A stretch of 64,000 nt of DNA from Mycobacterium sp. DL (GCF_039729195.1 NZ_CP155796.1:620001-684000); one strand, 5' to 3'. Shown: positions 14,112-23,888, counted from the first letter of the stretch. Numbers and translations are program-made. Notes: generated from the sequence alone by a model not told the origin.

Positions 14112-15626
14112 GTGACGCGCACTCAACGGAGATTCACGGCGGTGCTGGCCGTCGCCGTCCTCGCGATCGGCGGCTGCAGCCGGGACGCCACGCCGACGGC
14201 GCAACCGGAGGCGAACCGCGAAGCGGACCCGGCGGCTGCGGCCGAATTCGCAGACGGGCTGCGCCAGAGCGTCACCGTCGACGCGACGATGGCACACCTT
14301 TCCCGTTTCCAGGAGATCGCCGACGCCAACGGCGGAAACCGCGCGCTCGGGACCCCGGGGTATGACGCCAGCGTCGACTACGTTGCCAATGCGCTGCGAG
14401 ACAAGGGTTTCGACGTCCAGACCCCCGAGTTCGACGTTCGGTTGCCGTGGGCGGACGAGCCGGCGTTGACGGTGGCGGGCGATCCGGTGACCGCCCGACC
14501 ACTGGAGTACACCATCGGGACAGAGGGTGACGGCGTTTCCGGACCCCTGGTGCCGGCGCGTGCCGAGGACACTCCGGGCTGCACGGCCGACGACTACGAC
14601 GGTCTGGCGGTCGAGGGCGCTGTGGTGCTGGTGGATCGTGGCTCGTGTCCGTTCGGCACAAAACAGGCCGTGGCCGCCGAGCGCGGGGCGGTCGCCGTGA
14701 TCGTGGCGAACAACGAGGACGGTGACGAGATGGGCGGCACCCTCGGTGACTCCACAGACGTGCAGGTGCCGGTCATCAGCGTCACCAAGGTGGCCGGGGA
14801 ACAGTTGCGCGGGCAGCCGGGCGCTCCGGTGGCGATCCGGCTGAACGCCGGTGTCCGCGTGGAGAAGACCCGCAACGTCATCGCGCAGACCACCACGGGC
14901 TCCACCGCGGACGTCGTCATGGTCGGCGCACACCTCGACAGCGTGACCGAGGGTCCCGGCATCAACGACAATGCCTCCGGTGTCGCGGGAGTGCTGGAAA
15001 CCGCGCTGCAACTGGGGAGTTCGCCCGAGATCAACAACGCCGTCAGGTTCGGATTCTGGGGCGCCGAGGAGAACGGTCTGCTCGGCTCCAACGATTACGT
15101 CGGGTCGCTGGACGTCGAGGCGCTCAAGGACATCGCGCTCTACCTCAACTTCGACATGATCGGGTCCCCGAACCCCGGGTACTTCGCCTACGACGGGAAC
15201 CAGTCCACGCTGCCCGACCCGCGCGTGGGGCCTCCGCGGGTTCCGGAGGGTGCGGCAGGCATCGAGCGGACCCTGATGGCCTACCTCGACGGGGCCGGCA
15301 AACCCGCCGAAGACACCTCGTTCGACGGCAGGTCCGACTACGACGCCTTCACCAAGTCGGGAGTGCCTGCGGGAGGGCTGTTCTCGGGCGCGGGGGAGGA
15401 GATGTCCGCCGAACAGGCCGAGAAGTGGGGCGGGCAGGCCGGTGAGCCATTCGACCCGAACTACCACCAACCGACCGACACCCTGGACCGGATCGACCGC
15501 ACGTCGATGGAGATCCACGGCGGCGGTGTGGCCTACTCGGTCGGGTTGTACGCCCAGGACCAGAGTGGCCGCAACGGGTTACCGGTCCGCGATGACCGCA
15601 CCCGTCATCAACTGACCGAGCAGTGA
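14112..15626 (+). CDS. lpqL: Lipoprotein aminopeptidase LpqL (M28 family)
   Basis: A 504-residue exported zinc aminopeptidase (Rv0418 is 500). The signal peptide ends in the lipobox AIGGC (Cys near residue 22), predicting a lipid-anchored surface enzyme. A protease-associated domain sits in the middle (about 130-240). The M28 zinc ligands are visible in order: GAHLDSV, the bridging Asp in INDNASG, the Glu pair in GAEENG, FDMIGS and the last His in NYHQPTDT. A -10 box TAACGT (14100-14105) ends 6 nt before the GTG start, suggesting a leaderless transcript. The paralogue follows with a 4-nt overlap. Confidence 0.92.
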   Translation: MTRTQRRFTAVLAVAVLAIGGCSRDATPTAQPEANREADPAAAAEFADGLRQSVTVDATMAHLSRFQEIADANGGNRALGTPGYDASVDYVANALRDKGFDVQTPEFDVRLPWADEPALTVAGDPVTARPLEYTIGTEGDGVSGPLVPARAEDTPGCTADDYDGLAVEGAVVLVDRGSCPFGTKQAVAAERGAVAVIVANNEDGDEMGGTLGDSTDVQVPVISVTKVAGEQLRGQPGAPVAIRLNAGVRVEKTRNVIAQTTTGSTADVVMVGAHLDSVTEGPGINDNASGVAGVLETALQLGSSPEINNAVRFGFWGAEENGLLGSNDYVGSLDVEALKDIALYLNFDMIGSPNPGYFAYDGNQSTLPDPRVGPPRVPEGAAGIERTLMAYLDGAGKPAEDTSFDGRSDYDAFTKSGVPAGGLFSGAGEEMSAEQAEKWGGQAGEPFDPNYHQPTDTLDRIDRTSMEIHGGGVAYSVGLYAQDQSGRNGLPVRDDRTRHQLTEQ

Positions 15627-17083
15627 GGGTGAGGTGGGCAGCGGCCGTCGCGGTTTCCGCGGTGGCGGCCGCGGTGTCCTGCTCGCCGACTCCGGCTGCT
15701 CCGGACCTCGGGCCGGAACTGGCAGACAGGGTGACCGTCGACGGCGTCTACGGCCACCTCGTGGAGTTGCAGAAGATCGCCGATGCGCACGACGACAACC
15801 GGGCAGACGGCTCCCCCGGATACCAAGCCAGCGTGGACTATGTGGCGCAACGTCTGCGCGACAAGGGTTTTGATGTTCAGACGCCGGAGTTCGAACGGCT
15901 CTCGGGGTCCCGGGGAGGCGAGCCGGTGCTCACGGTCGCGGGCCGTGATCACCGGGTGGAGCAGGCGTCCCTGCTGATCACCACGCCGCCGAGGGGTCTA
16001 CGGGCGGTGACGCTGCGGCCGCGTGCCCCTGCCGGGTGTGCGGCGGCCGACTACGGCAACGTCTCGGTCGAAGGGGCCATCGCCGTCGTCGACGACAGCG
16101 ACTGCTCGATCGTCGACAAACAGAACACCGCACTCGCCGAGGGTGCGGTGGGGATGCTCGTGGTGAGCAGGGCCAATCCGACCAAGCCGGTCGGGGCACC
16201 GCCCACCCTGTTCTCCCCGGGTTACTACAACAACCTCACGGTTCCGGTCGGTGTCATCGACCCGACCGCCGATGCCGCACTGCGCCGTACCAACGCCCCG
16301 GTGACACTCGTGCTCGACAACGAACCCGTGATGACCACCTCGCGGAATATCATCGCGCAGACGAAGTCCGGCGACGCCCGCAACGTCGTCACCGTCGGCG
16401 CGCATCTCGACAGTGTCCGGTCGGGCCCGGGGATCAACGACAACGGCTCCGGGGTGGCGGCGGTCCTCGAGACCGCACTGCAACTGGGCGCCGAACCCTC
16501 GGCCGGCAACGCGGTGCGGTTCGCGTTCTGGGGCTCCGAGGAGATCTCGACAGACGGGTCCACCGACTATGTACGGTCGCTGACCCCGGACCAGCTCGAC
16601 GACATCGCGCTGTACCTGAACTTCGACATGGTCGCCTCGCCCAACGCGGGGTACTTCACCGACGACGGTGATCAGTCCGCGCAGGCCGGTGCCGAGGTCG
16701 CCCCGGTGCCCGACGGGATGGCCGGGATCGAGCGCATGCTCGCCGGTCGTCTGAACCTGGCCGGCGTGCGACCGGCCGATGTGCCGCTGGGCCGAAACAC
16801 CGACTACGCACCGTTCCTCGCCGCCGGTATCCCGGTGGGTGGGCTCACGACGGGGTCATCGCAGCGTAAAACCGAAGTGCAGGAAAGGCTCTGGGGCGGT
16901 CAGGTCGGTGAACCCTTCGACCCGAACTACCACACTGCGCGCGACACGATCGACAACGTCGACCGCGATGCGCTGGAGATCATGGCCGCAACCGTCGCGT
17001 TTGCGGTGGGCAGCTACGCCCAGACGATCGACGGTGTCAACGGCGTGCCGCCGCGGGATCAGCGGAACCGGCGTACGCCCTAG
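15623..17083 (+). CDS. Second M28 lipoprotein aminopeptidase, LpqL paralogue
   Basis: A 486-residue tandem paralogue of the preceding gene, sharing long stretches (VDYVA-RLRDKGFDVQTPEF, GAHLDSV, INDN-SGVA-VLETALQLG). All zinc ligands are kept: GAHLDSV, INDNGSG, GSEE, FDMVAS and NYHTARDT. The lipobox AVSC is weaker than that of LpqL (Ala at -3), so anchoring is less certain. The start GTG overlaps the lpqL stop. It sits where M. tuberculosis has lpqM, but lpqM encodes a different metalloprotease class, so this is a duplication and not LpqM. The 3' end overlaps the convergent Rieske gene by 47 nt. Confidence 0.88.
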   Translation: MRVRWAAAVAVSAVAAAVSCSPTPAAPDLGPELADRVTVDGVYGHLVELQKIADAHDDNRADGSPGYQASVDYVAQRLRDKGFDVQTPEFERLSGSRGGEPVLTVAGRDHRVEQASLLITTPPRGLRAVTLRPRAPAGCAAADYGNVSVEGAIAVVDDSDCSIVDKQNTALAEGAVGMLVVSRANPTKPVGAPPTLFSPGYYNNLTVPVGVIDPTADAALRRTNAPVTLVLDNEPVMTTSRNIIAQTKSGDARNVVTVGAHLDSVRSGPGINDNGSGVAAVLETALQLGAEPSAGNAVRFAFWGSEEISTDGSTDYVRSLTPDQLDDIALYLNFDMVASPNAGYFTDDGDQSAQAGAEVAPVPDGMAGIERMLAGRLNLAGVRPADVPLGRNTDYAPFLAAGIPVGGLTTGSSQRKTEVQERLWGGQVGEPFDPNYHTARDTIDNVDRDALEIMAATVAFAVGSYAQTIDGVNGVPPRDQRNRRTP

Positions 17084-18209
17084 CGACCCGGGTGACGAAC
17101 TGGTAGACGCCGTCCTCGTCCGGGGCGAGCGGACCGGGTCGGGCGTGCGGCGAGGTGAGTCCACGCTGGACCGACTCGCACGCCGCCCAATCCTGACGAT
17201 TGGTGAGGTCCCAGAAGTCGACGGCGTAGGCCGGGTCGAAATCATTCTTGGCGGCAACGTCTTTCGGGAAAGCCCAGGCGCACTCGACGTGAGTTCGATC
17301 CACCGCCAGGGGCGTCATCAGGTGCGTCATCACGTAGTCCGGGTGCATGCTGACGAGCAGATTGGGATAGCCGACCAGGTACATCACGGTGCGCAGTTCG
17401 TGCTCGGACAATCCCTGGATCGCCACCCCGCCACTCTTGCCGCTCAGCGACATGGTCTCGGCGTCGTCGACGATGGACATCCATCCGCCCATCCACGAAC
17501 CCGCAAGTTCGATGTTCTCGCCACTGGTCGGCGGGCTGATCCTGGACAGCTCCGGGTGGATGGTGGCGCAGTGGTAACACTCCTGGTAGTTCTCGGCGAT
17601 CACCTTCCAGTTGGTGGCGAGTTCGTAGGAGTGGCGCGCCACGATGGTGAGGTCCTCCGGACGGTACGGCCCGACCACGTCCTCCAAACCCGCGACGTGC
17701 TGCGAGAACTCGACATCCTCACCGCTGGGGTCGACGAACAGCCAGCCGTGCCAGTTCACCAGTCGTAACTCCGTGAGTCCGAACTCGTCGGCGTCGAACC
17801 CGTCGACGTCGCTGAATCCCGGCGCGTTGCGCAGTGTGCCGTCGAGCCGATAGGACCATGAGTGGTACGGGCAGACGATGCTGCGGGTCTTCGCGGTCGC
17901 ATTGCAGGCCAGCAGTTCGTGTCCGCGGTGTCTGCAGGTATTGGCGAATGCGCGAACGGCGCCGTCGTCGCCGCGCACCAGCAGGATGGCGTGCGGACCG
18001 CTGCCGATCGCCTTCTGGGCGCCGACTGCGGCGAGGTCGCCCGCGTGCCCGACGCAGGTCCACCCGGAGAAGATGGTGTGCTGTTCCCATTCGAACACCG
18101 CCGGATCCACGTAGGCCTCCCGCGGCAGCATCCGCGACTGACCGAACGGGGCGAGCGCGGCGGCGAGGCCGGCAGCGGGAACCGGGGCCGGCCCATACTG
18201 TTTGAACAT
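17037..18209 (-). CDS. Rieske non-haem iron oxygenase, alpha subunit
   Basis: A 390-residue oxygenase. The Rieske cluster ligands are Cys92/His94 (CRHRGH) and Cys113/His116 (CPYHSW). The mononuclear iron site has His213 and His218 in NYQECYHCATIHPEL, with the third ligand probably an Asp near residue 350. The residue that bridges the two centres is Glu210, where ring-hydroxylating dioxygenases have Asp. Glu here is typical of the quaternary-amine branch (CntA and GbcA types). That points to oxidative demethylation or C-N cleavage of a betaine-like substrate. No reductase partner lies nearby. The start codon lies inside a palindrome; a -10 TAAGCT 6 nt upstream suggests a leaderless transcript. 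Confidence 0.88.
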   Translation of the reverse strand: MFKQYGPAPVPAAGLAAALAPFGQSRMLPREAYVDPAVFEWEQHTIFSGWTCVGHAGDLAAVGAQKAIGSGPHAILLVRGDDGAVRAFANTCRHRGHELLACNATAKTRSIVCPYHSWSYRLDGTLRNAPGFSDVDGFDADEFGLTELRLVNWHGWLFVDPSGEDVEFSQHVAGLEDVVGPYRPEDLTIVARHSYELATNWKVIAENYQECYHCATIHPELSRISPPTSGENIELAGSWMGGWMSIVDDAETMSLSGKSGGVAIQGLSEHELRTVMYLVGYPNLLVSMHPDYVMTHLMTPLAVDRTHVECAWAFPKDVAAKNDFDPAYAVDFWDLTNRQDWAACESVQRGLTSPHARPGPLAPDEDGVYQFVTRVARAYAGSADPAAARR

Positions 18210-18214
18210 ACAGT
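18197..18214. promoter_or_regulatory. Palindrome over the Rieske gene start codon (diverged operator candidate)
   Basis: ACTGT and ACAGT arms flank an 8-nt spacer that contains the ATG (18209-18207 on the minus strand). Read on the minus strand it begins TGACTG-N4-TTCA, matching the first half of the three island operators at 21301, 24561 and 29883. The -10 TAAGCT and a -35-like TAGACC with a 17-nt spacer lie just upstream on the minus strand. It may be a weaker site for the same TetR; this is inference. Confidence 0.4.
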
Positions 18215-18257
18215 CAGCTTAGTCCTGCGGGGTGCTCCGGTCTACCGCGGCGACGGC

Positions 18258-19139
18258 TCACATCTCTCCCGCGAAGCCACCGATGCCGCGGCCGGCGGTG
18301 GTGGCGTCGTTGCGGGTCATCCTGCGGTACACCAGATAACCGATCGTCACGGCGGCCAGAGCGGTCAGCAGCAGCAGGGTGGCCAGCGCATTGAGCGCAG
18401 GGGTGGGTGCGCCGCGGGCGGTGTTGTAGATCTTCACCGAGACCGGTTCCGACGATGCGCCACCGGACAGGTACCGCACCATCACGAAGTCGTCGATGAC
18501 GTCGGCGAACACCAGCACGGTGCTGGCGAAGATCGCCGGGATCAACATCGGCATGATGACCCGGCGCAGCGCACCCACCGGCGATGCGCCGAGATCCATT
18601 GCCGCTTCCTCGTATTGGGGACCGATGGTCGCGAGCCGGGCGCGCACCAGGACGGCGGGGTAGGACACCTGGAACGTCACGAGTCCGATGACCTGCGCGG
18701 TGGTGCCGAGTTGAACCGGCAGCGCGACCGTGGTGATCACGAACAACAGCGAGACGGCCAGAAGCACCTCGGGCAGCACGAAGGCCAGCAGCATCAGGAA
18801 GTTGGCGCCCGACGGCAGTCGGCCGCGCCACCTGTCGATGCCGAGCGCGAACAGCACCCCGAGGGGAACCGTGATGAGGGTGGCGACGACGCCGAGCTTG
18901 AGGGTCTGCAGCAGCGCGTTGTGCAGTGTCGCGTCATGCCATACCGACAGAGTCTCGTCGCCCCAGTACCACCGGAACGAGAAACCCTGCCAGACAGTGC
19001 GGGACCGCCCGTCGTTGAACGAGAACATCACCGCGACCAGCACCGGCAACAACGACCAGAGCAGATATCCCACGGTGACCGCGACGAGGATCCGTGGCGG
19101 TCGCCACGGGTCGTTCCACCACGCCACCGGACCCCTCAC
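18258..19139 (-). CDS. ABC importer permease, PotC/spermidine-putrescine type
   Basis: A 293-residue inner-membrane permease of the binding-protein-dependent family, with about six spans. The cytoplasmic EAA loop is EEAAMDLGASPVGALRRVIMP (near residues 180-200). It is the second permease of the importer: its GTG overlaps the stop of the first permease (GTGA). The ATPase is on the opposite strand 3.5 kb away, in the divergent operon. PotC-type permeases serve polyamines, but the same family carries betaines and other small amines. Confidence 0.9.
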   Translation of the reverse strand: MRGPVAWWNDPWRPPRILVAVTVGYLLWSLLPVLVAVMFSFNDGRSRTVWQGFSFRWYWGDETLSVWHDATLHNALLQTLKLGVVATLITVPLGVLFALGIDRWRGRLPSGANFLMLLAFVLPEVLLAVSLLFVITTVALPVQLGTTAQVIGLVTFQVSYPAVLVRARLATIGPQYEEAAMDLGASPVGALRRVIMPMLIPAIFASTVLVFADVIDDFVMVRYLSGGASSEPVSVKIYNTARGAPTPALNALATLLLLTALAAVTIGYLVYRRMTRNDATTAGRGIGGFAGEM

Positions 19140-20056
19140 GAGGCGACCTCGGACCGTCTCCCGGTGACCCGGATGTAGTACAGCATGGGCAGCAACGCGG
19201 CCAGGAACACCAGCATCACGAAGGCGCCCGCCTGCCCCGTCTGACCGGGGGTGAGCACGCTGTCGTTGATCAGGTTGCCGACCATGGCCGTCTTCGGTGA
19301 CGCCGAGAGCATGTCGCTGGTGAAGTAGTCGCCCAGCATGGGAAGGCATGTCAGCAGCAGGGCCGCGACGACGGTGGGCCGGCTCAGCGGCAGGGTCACC
19401 CGCCAGAACGACGACACACGGTCGGCGCCCAGATCCCGGGAGGCCTCCATCATGGGTTGTGACAGTCGGTCCAGGCCCGCGTAGAGCGGCAGGATCATGT
19501 ACGGCACATAGCCGTACACCAACCCGAGGATCACCACGACGGGTTGGCCGGTCAACCAGTTGACGTCAGGGGTGAACAGCCCGCCCAGGCTCAGGACCCT
19601 GTTCACCAGCCCGTCGTCCTGAAGCAGGTTGACCCAGGCGAACATCCGCATCATGTAGCTGATCCAGAACGGGGCGATGAGCAGCGTCAGCAGCAGGCCC
19701 TTGCGCTTGCCCGACAGCCGGGCCACGTAGTACGCGACCGGGAACGCGATCAGCAGGCACAGTGCGCTCGCGGTGAGCACGAACACCGCCGTGCGCAGCA
19801 GAGCGGGTCCGAAGACACCGTCGGGACCGACGATCCGGTTGATCACATACATGAACTGGGAGGGATCCCACTGCAACGGATTCCACACCGGCACCGCCGT
19901 GCGAAAGATCGGGTCGAGCCTGCCGAACACGATGCACAGCACGACATACATCGGCGCGACGAAGAACAGCAGCAGCCAGATCAGGCCGGGCGCGGCGAGT
20001 GCGGGCCATATCCCGCGGGAGGATCTCAGGACCCGCCGGCCTTGAAGGTGCGCCAT
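19136..20056 (-). CDS. ABC importer permease, PotB type
   Basis: A 306-residue permease with six spans and the EAA loop MEASRDLGADRVSSFWRVTLP (near residues 205-225). The ATG at 20056 overlaps the end of the binding-protein gene by 31 nt; it is the only plausible start ahead of the first membrane span, although its ribosome site is weak. Together with the PotC-type subunit it forms the membrane channel. Confidence 0.88.
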   Translation of the reverse strand: MAHLQGRRVLRSSRGIWPALAAPGLIWLLLFFVAPMYVVLCIVFGRLDPIFRTAVPVWNPLQWDPSQFMYVINRIVGPDGVFGPALLRTAVFVLTASALCLLIAFPVAYYVARLSGKRKGLLLTLLIAPFWISYMMRMFAWVNLLQDDGLVNRVLSLGGLFTPDVNWLTGQPVVVILGLVYGYVPYMILPLYAGLDRLSQPMMEASRDLGADRVSSFWRVTLPLSRPTVVAALLLTCLPMLGDYFTSDMLSASPKTAMVGNLINDSVLTPGQTGQAGAFVMLVFLAALLPMLYYIRVTGRRSEVAS

Positions 20057-21252
20057 ACGTTCTGCCACGCCGCGTCGTTGGTGGGGTCGAGTTCGAGGAC
20101 CCGGTAGCCGGCATCGAACCACTCGGGGTCGACGATCGCTGCGGACAGGTTCTCCGGGATGAAGCCGTCGGCCACCAGGGCGTCCGGGTTGATGGAGGTC
20201 TGGGGCGGTTGGTAGCCGATGGCGGAGAAATTCTGCATCGCGACCTCGGGGTCGAGCATGTGGTCGAGGAACAGGTGGGCCAGCACCGGGTTCTTCCCGC
20301 CCTTGAGCGTCACGAGCATGTCGTTGTCGACCATTCCGCGACCGTCGAACGGGAACCAGTACCGCAGCACCTCGGGTCCGGTGCCCTCGGGCAGATATGC
20401 CTGGGCGTTGATGATGTCCCCGGACCACATCTGCGCAAGCCCCAACTGACCGGCGGGCAGATCGTTGTAGGCCGTGATGGTCACTTTCGGGGAGGTGGCC
20501 TCGACCAGCGTCTCGAGTTGCTCGCCGACCATCGCGAGATCGGCCTCCGAGGAGGTGTTGACATCGGTGATGCCGTTGCGCAGCAACACCATCGCCATCG
20601 TGGTGTGCCAGTCGTCGAGCACGGCGGTCTTGCCCCGGTAGCGCGGATCCCAGAACGAGTCGTACGGGTTCTGCAGCGCCCCGATGTCTTCGGGCACCTG
20701 GTCGGCCCGCCAGCCGATGCCGGTGGTGTAGATCGTGTAGGGCACGCTGTAGCGCCACTCCTGGTCGTACCAGGGGTTGGTGAAGCTGGGCCAGACGTTG
20801 GTGATGTTCCCGATGTAGGAGTGGTTGAGCGGACGCAACAGTCCGCCGGTGACCAGTCGGCTGATCTCGGTGTAGTTGGCGTTGTAGATGTCGAAGTCGA
20901 CGCCGCTGCGCAGCTTCGTCAGAGCCTCGCCGCCATCGTTGAACGTCGAGATCTCCACCGTCACGCCGTATTTGTCCTCGAACGACTTGACGGCGTCCGG
21001 GCTGACGTAGTCGGCGTAGCTGTAGAGCTTGAGCGTGCCGGTCTCCGGCGCCAGGCCGTCGGCGATGGGCGGGTTGTCGTCGGCGATGGGCCACGTGACG
21101 GGATTTTCAGGGGAGGCAAGCGACAGCGACGGGGTCGACTCCGGGGTATCCGATCCGCCGCAGGCGGCGAGGACGGTCCCGAGCGTCGGCACGCCGGCAG
21201 CGAGAATCGCTGCGCGCGTCAGGAACTGCCGTCGGGTGGTGTGCTCTGGCAT
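20026..21252 (-). CDS. Polyamine/betaine-type ABC substrate-binding lipoprotein, Tat-exported
   Basis: A 408-residue binding protein of the PotD/PotF type. The N-terminus carries a twin-arginine motif (TTRRQFLTRAA) followed by a lipobox (TVLAAC), so it is probably exported folded and then lipid-anchored. The mature part begins TLKLYSYADYVSPDAVKSF, characteristic of this family. It is the first gene of the binding protein-permease-permease operon, transcribed away from the aminotransferase gene. The operator at 21301-21316 lies between the two starts. Confidence 0.9.
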   Translation of the reverse strand: MPEHTTRRQFLTRAAILAAGVPTLGTVLAACGGSDTPESTPSLSLASPENPVTWPIADDNPPIADGLAPETGTLKLYSYADYVSPDAVKSFEDKYGVTVEISTFNDGGEALTKLRSGVDFDIYNANYTEISRLVTGGLLRPLNHSYIGNITNVWPSFTNPWYDQEWRYSVPYTIYTTGIGWRADQVPEDIGALQNPYDSFWDPRYRGKTAVLDDWHTTMAMVLLRNGITDVNTSSEADLAMVGEQLETLVEATSPKVTITAYNDLPAGQLGLAQMWSGDIINAQAYLPEGTGPEVLRYWFPFDGRGMVDNDMLVTLKGGKNPVLAHLFLDHMLDPEVAMQNFSAIGYQPPQTSINPDALVADGFIPENLSAAIVDPEWFDAGYRVLELDPTNDAAWQNVWRTFKAGGS

Positions 21253-21275
21253 CGGGCCTCCCGAGTTCTCGCGTC

Positions 21276-21316
21276 TTGTCGCTGGTAGGACTCTCGCATA
21301 GACTGAATGCTCAGTC
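21276..21316 (+). promoter_or_regulatory. Promoter and TetR-type operator A (aminotransferase / binding protein)
   Basis: A -35 TTGTCG (21276-21281), a 17-nt spacer and a -10 TAGACT (21299-21304) drive the plus-strand aminotransferase. A perfect palindrome GACTGA-ATGC-TCAGTC (21301-21316) overlaps the -10 box, so a bound repressor would block RNA polymerase. The same arrangement recurs at 24536-24576, and the palindrome again at 29883. Confidence 0.75.
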
Positions 21317-21340
21317 AACCGATAGCGCGGAGGTTTCCTG

Positions 21341-22738
21341 GTGGCTTCGTCGGTGAAGGAAAGCCCGTTGACCGGCGGGGACTGCGACGATCCGGACGGC
21401 ATCGATGCGCGGATCGCCGAACAGGAACAGATCTTCCTGCGGCGCCAACCGCGCAGCACCGAGCTCATCGCGGTCGCCGGTGAACATCTCGCCGGCGGTG
21501 CGACGTCGAACTGGCAGATCGCCGAGCCGCAGGCCGTGTGGATGAGTCACGGCAGCGGATCCAAGGTCTACGACGTCGACGGCAACGAGTACGTCGACAT
21601 GCACGGCGGCTACGGCGCTTCCATCGCCGGACATGCCCATCCGGCCATCGTCGCGGCCGTCAGCGACCAGGTGCGCCGGGGCACACACTTCGCGCAGCCG
21701 ACCGAGGACGCGATCTGGATCGCCGGGGAACTCGCCCGACGTTTCGACCTGCCGCTGTGGCGGTTCGCCAACTCCGGCACCGAGGCCACCATGGACGCCG
21801 TGCACCTGGCCCGCGCGCTGACCGGTCGCGACCTGATCATCAAGGTCGAGGGCTGCTACCACGGACACCATGACTCGGTGCAGGTGTCGGTGCTACCCGA
21901 GGCCGACGAGGTCGGGCCCCGCGACTCACCGACGTCGGTGCCGGGAAACTCCGGAATTCCCAGCGCCATAAGGGATCTGGTGGTCGTGGTGCCCTTCAAC
22001 GACCCCGGTGCCGTCGCCCGCGCGCTGGCGCGGCATCGTGGCCGGATCGCCGCGATGATCCTGGAACCGGTGATGATGAATGCCGGCATCATCCCACCCG
22101 ATGACGGCTACCTGGTGACCATCCGGGATCTGCTGCACGCCGAGGACGCGTTCCTGATCTACGACGAGGTGAAGACCGGTTTCACCACCGGCCCGGGTGG
22201 AATCACCGCGCGCAGTGGCGTGGTGCCCGACATGGTGTGTCTGGCGAAAGCGCTCGGTGGTGGCATCGCGGTCGCCGCGATCGGCGGCACCCGCGACGTG
22301 ATGTCTGCGATCGGCGACGGCCGCTACGAGCAGGTCGGCACGTTCAACGGCAATCCGCTGGCCATGGCCGCAACCCGCGCCACGCTCTCCGAGGTCCTCA
22401 CCGCTGACAGCTACGCACACCTCGCCGAACTGTCGTCGCGGCTGCGCGACTCACTGAACGCGGTGATCGCCGAGCACGGCTTCCAATGGCGCGTGGTGAC
22501 CGAAGGCGCCAAGGGCTGCGTGACGTTCCGCAAGGATCCGGTGCGGGAGTTCCGGGACTTCCTCGAGATCGACGCCCGACTCGGCCACCTGCACTGGCTG
22601 ATGCAGCACAACGGTGGCGTCTTCCTCCCACCATGGGGGAAGGTGGAGCAATGGCTGTTGTCGGTCCAGCACTCCCGCGACGATGTCGACAGGTTCGCGG
22701 CGAACTTCGCCCGGTTCGCCGCCGCGGTGTCTTCGTGA
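21341..22738 (+). CDS. Class III PLP-dependent aminotransferase
   Basis: A 465-residue enzyme of the glutamate-1-semialdehyde/omega-aminotransferase group. The catalytic lysine is Lys303 in CLAKALGGG, the cofactor Asp is in [10 protein letters not shown], and the [16 protein letters not shown] phosphate region is near residue 145. It is not hemL, because the context is an uptake and catabolic operon. A GGAGG ribosome site lies 7 nt before the GTG start. It is followed after 10 nt by the importer ATPase. It probably removes an amino group from the imported compound or a breakdown product. Confidence 0.88.
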   Translation: MASSVKESPLTGGDCDDPDGIDARIAEQEQIFLRRQPRSTELIAVAGEHLAGGATSNWQIAEPQAVWMSHGSGSKVYDVDGNEYVDMHGGYGASIAGHAHPAIVAAVSDQVRRGTHFAQPTEDAIWIAGELARRFDLPLWRFANSGTEATMDAVHLARALTGRDLIIKVEGCYHGHHDSVQVSVLPEADEVGPRDSPTSVPGNSGIPSAIRDLVVVVPFNDPGAVARALARHRGRIAAMILEPVMMNAGIIPPDDGYLVTIRDLLHAEDAFLIYDEVKTGFTTGPGGITARSGVVPDMVCLAKALGGGIAVAAIGGTRDVMSAIGDGRYEQVGTFNGNPLAMAATRATLSEVLTADSYAHLAELSSRLRDSLNAVIAEHGFQWRVVTEGAKGCVTFRKDPVREFRDFLEIDARLGHLHWLMQHNGGVFLPPWGKVEQWLLSVQHSRDDVDRFAANFARFAAAVSS

Positions 22739-22748
22739 TCGGCGTGAT

Positions 22749-23888
22749 GTGACCGGCGGCGCGATCCGGCTGCATCAGCTGGCCAAGTCGTTCGACGGAT
22801 ATCCGGCAGTGACCGGCATCGATCTGGATATCCCTGCGGGACAGTTCTATTCGCTGCTCGGTCCGTCTGGCTGTGGAAAGACGACCACCCTGCGGATGAT
22901 CGCGGGCTTCGAGAAACCAGACTCCGGCCGCATCGAACTCGACGGCCGCGACGTGGTCGCAGACCCTCCGCACCGGCGTCCGGTCAACACCGTCTTCCAG
23001 ACCTACGCGCTGTTCCCGTTCATGTCGGTGTGGGACAACGTCGCCTTCGGTCTGAAATACCAGAAGGCGTCACGCGAGGAGACCACGCGCCGCGTCGGAG
23101 AGGCTCTGGAGTTGGTGCGCATGGACACCTATGCCAAGCGCAAACCGGCGCAACTCTCGGGCGGACAGCAGCAGCGCGTCGCGCTGGCCCGCGCGCTGGT
23201 GTTGCGGCCCCGCGTGCTGCTGCTCGACGAGCCACTCGGTGCACTGGATGCCGCGCTGCGAAAGCAACTCCAGCTGGAACTGCGAGGCATGCAACGCGAG
23301 ATCGGCATCACGTTCGTCTACGTCACCCACGATCAGGAGGAAGCGCTCACGATGAGCGACCAGATCGCGGTGCTGGCGGAGGGGCGCGTCGAACAGGTCG
23401 GGCCGCCGCAGGAGATCTACGCCGCCCCGGCGACGACGTTCGTGGCCGGTTTCCTCGGAGCTGCCAACATCTTCGACGCCGACATCCTCGAGACCGACGC
23501 GGGGTCGGCGACCTGCTCAGCTCTGGGCACTCGGCTGGTCGCCGCCGTTGGCGACGGGCCGTCCACCCCGGCACCCGGGGCGGCCGCGATCGTCGTCCGG
23601 CCCGAACGCATCAGCCTGCACACCCCGGACGAACCCGTGCCGCCCGGCTGCAACGTGATCGGCGGTACCGTCAAACATGTTGTCTACCTCGGTAACTGCA
23701 CGCAGGTGCACGTCGAGGTCGGCGCGCCGACGGATCTGATCGTCGAGGTGCCCAACCGTTCGGGCCCGCAATCGGTCACCCACGCGACCGGGGACGACGT
23801 CAGCTGCGTGTGTACCCACGACGCCGTGCGCGTGCTGCATCGCAGCGCGGCCACACCGGTGACCGATCCGGTCCTCAGCGACGCTTGA
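22749..23888 (+). CDS. ABC importer ATPase, PotA type
   Basis: A 379-residue ATPase with Walker [11 protein letters not shown] (near residue 38), signature LSGGQQQR, Walker [12 protein letters not shown] and switch His in THDQEEA. The C-terminal region is a TOBE domain ([10 protein letters not shown]). It is the energy subunit for the two permeases and binding protein encoded on the other strand. The GTG at 22749 is the first start in frame after the aminotransferase stop. The 3' end overlaps the convergent TetR by 14 nt. Confidence 0.92.
   Translation: MTGGAIRLHQLAKSFDGYPAVTGIDLDIPAGQFYSLLGPSGCGKTTTLRMIAGFEKPDSGRIELDGRDVVADPPHRRPVNTVFQTYALFPFMSVWDNVAFGLKYQKASREETTRRVGEALELVRMDTYAKRKPAQLSGGQQQRVALARALVLRPRVLLLDEPLGALDAALRKQLQLELRGMQREIGITFVYVTHDQEEALTMSDQIAVLAEGRVEQVGPPQEIYAAPATTFVAGFLGAANIFDADILETDAGSATCSALGTRLVAAVGDGPSTPAPGAAAIVVRPERISLHTPDEPVPPGCNVIGGTVKHVVYLGNCTQVHVEVGAPTDLIVEVPNRSGPQSVTHATGDDVSCVCTHDAVRVLHRSAATPVTDPVLSDA

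Noticed and set aside
15623..17083. Calling the second peptidase LpqM because of its position
   Set aside because: Its sequence is an M28 duplicate of LpqL with all of its zinc ligands; LpqM is a different metalloprotease type.
21341..22738. Calling the aminotransferase HemL (glutamate-1-semialdehyde mutase)
   Set aside because: It is in an operon with an importer ATPase and under the island operator, not with heme genes; only the fold class is shared.
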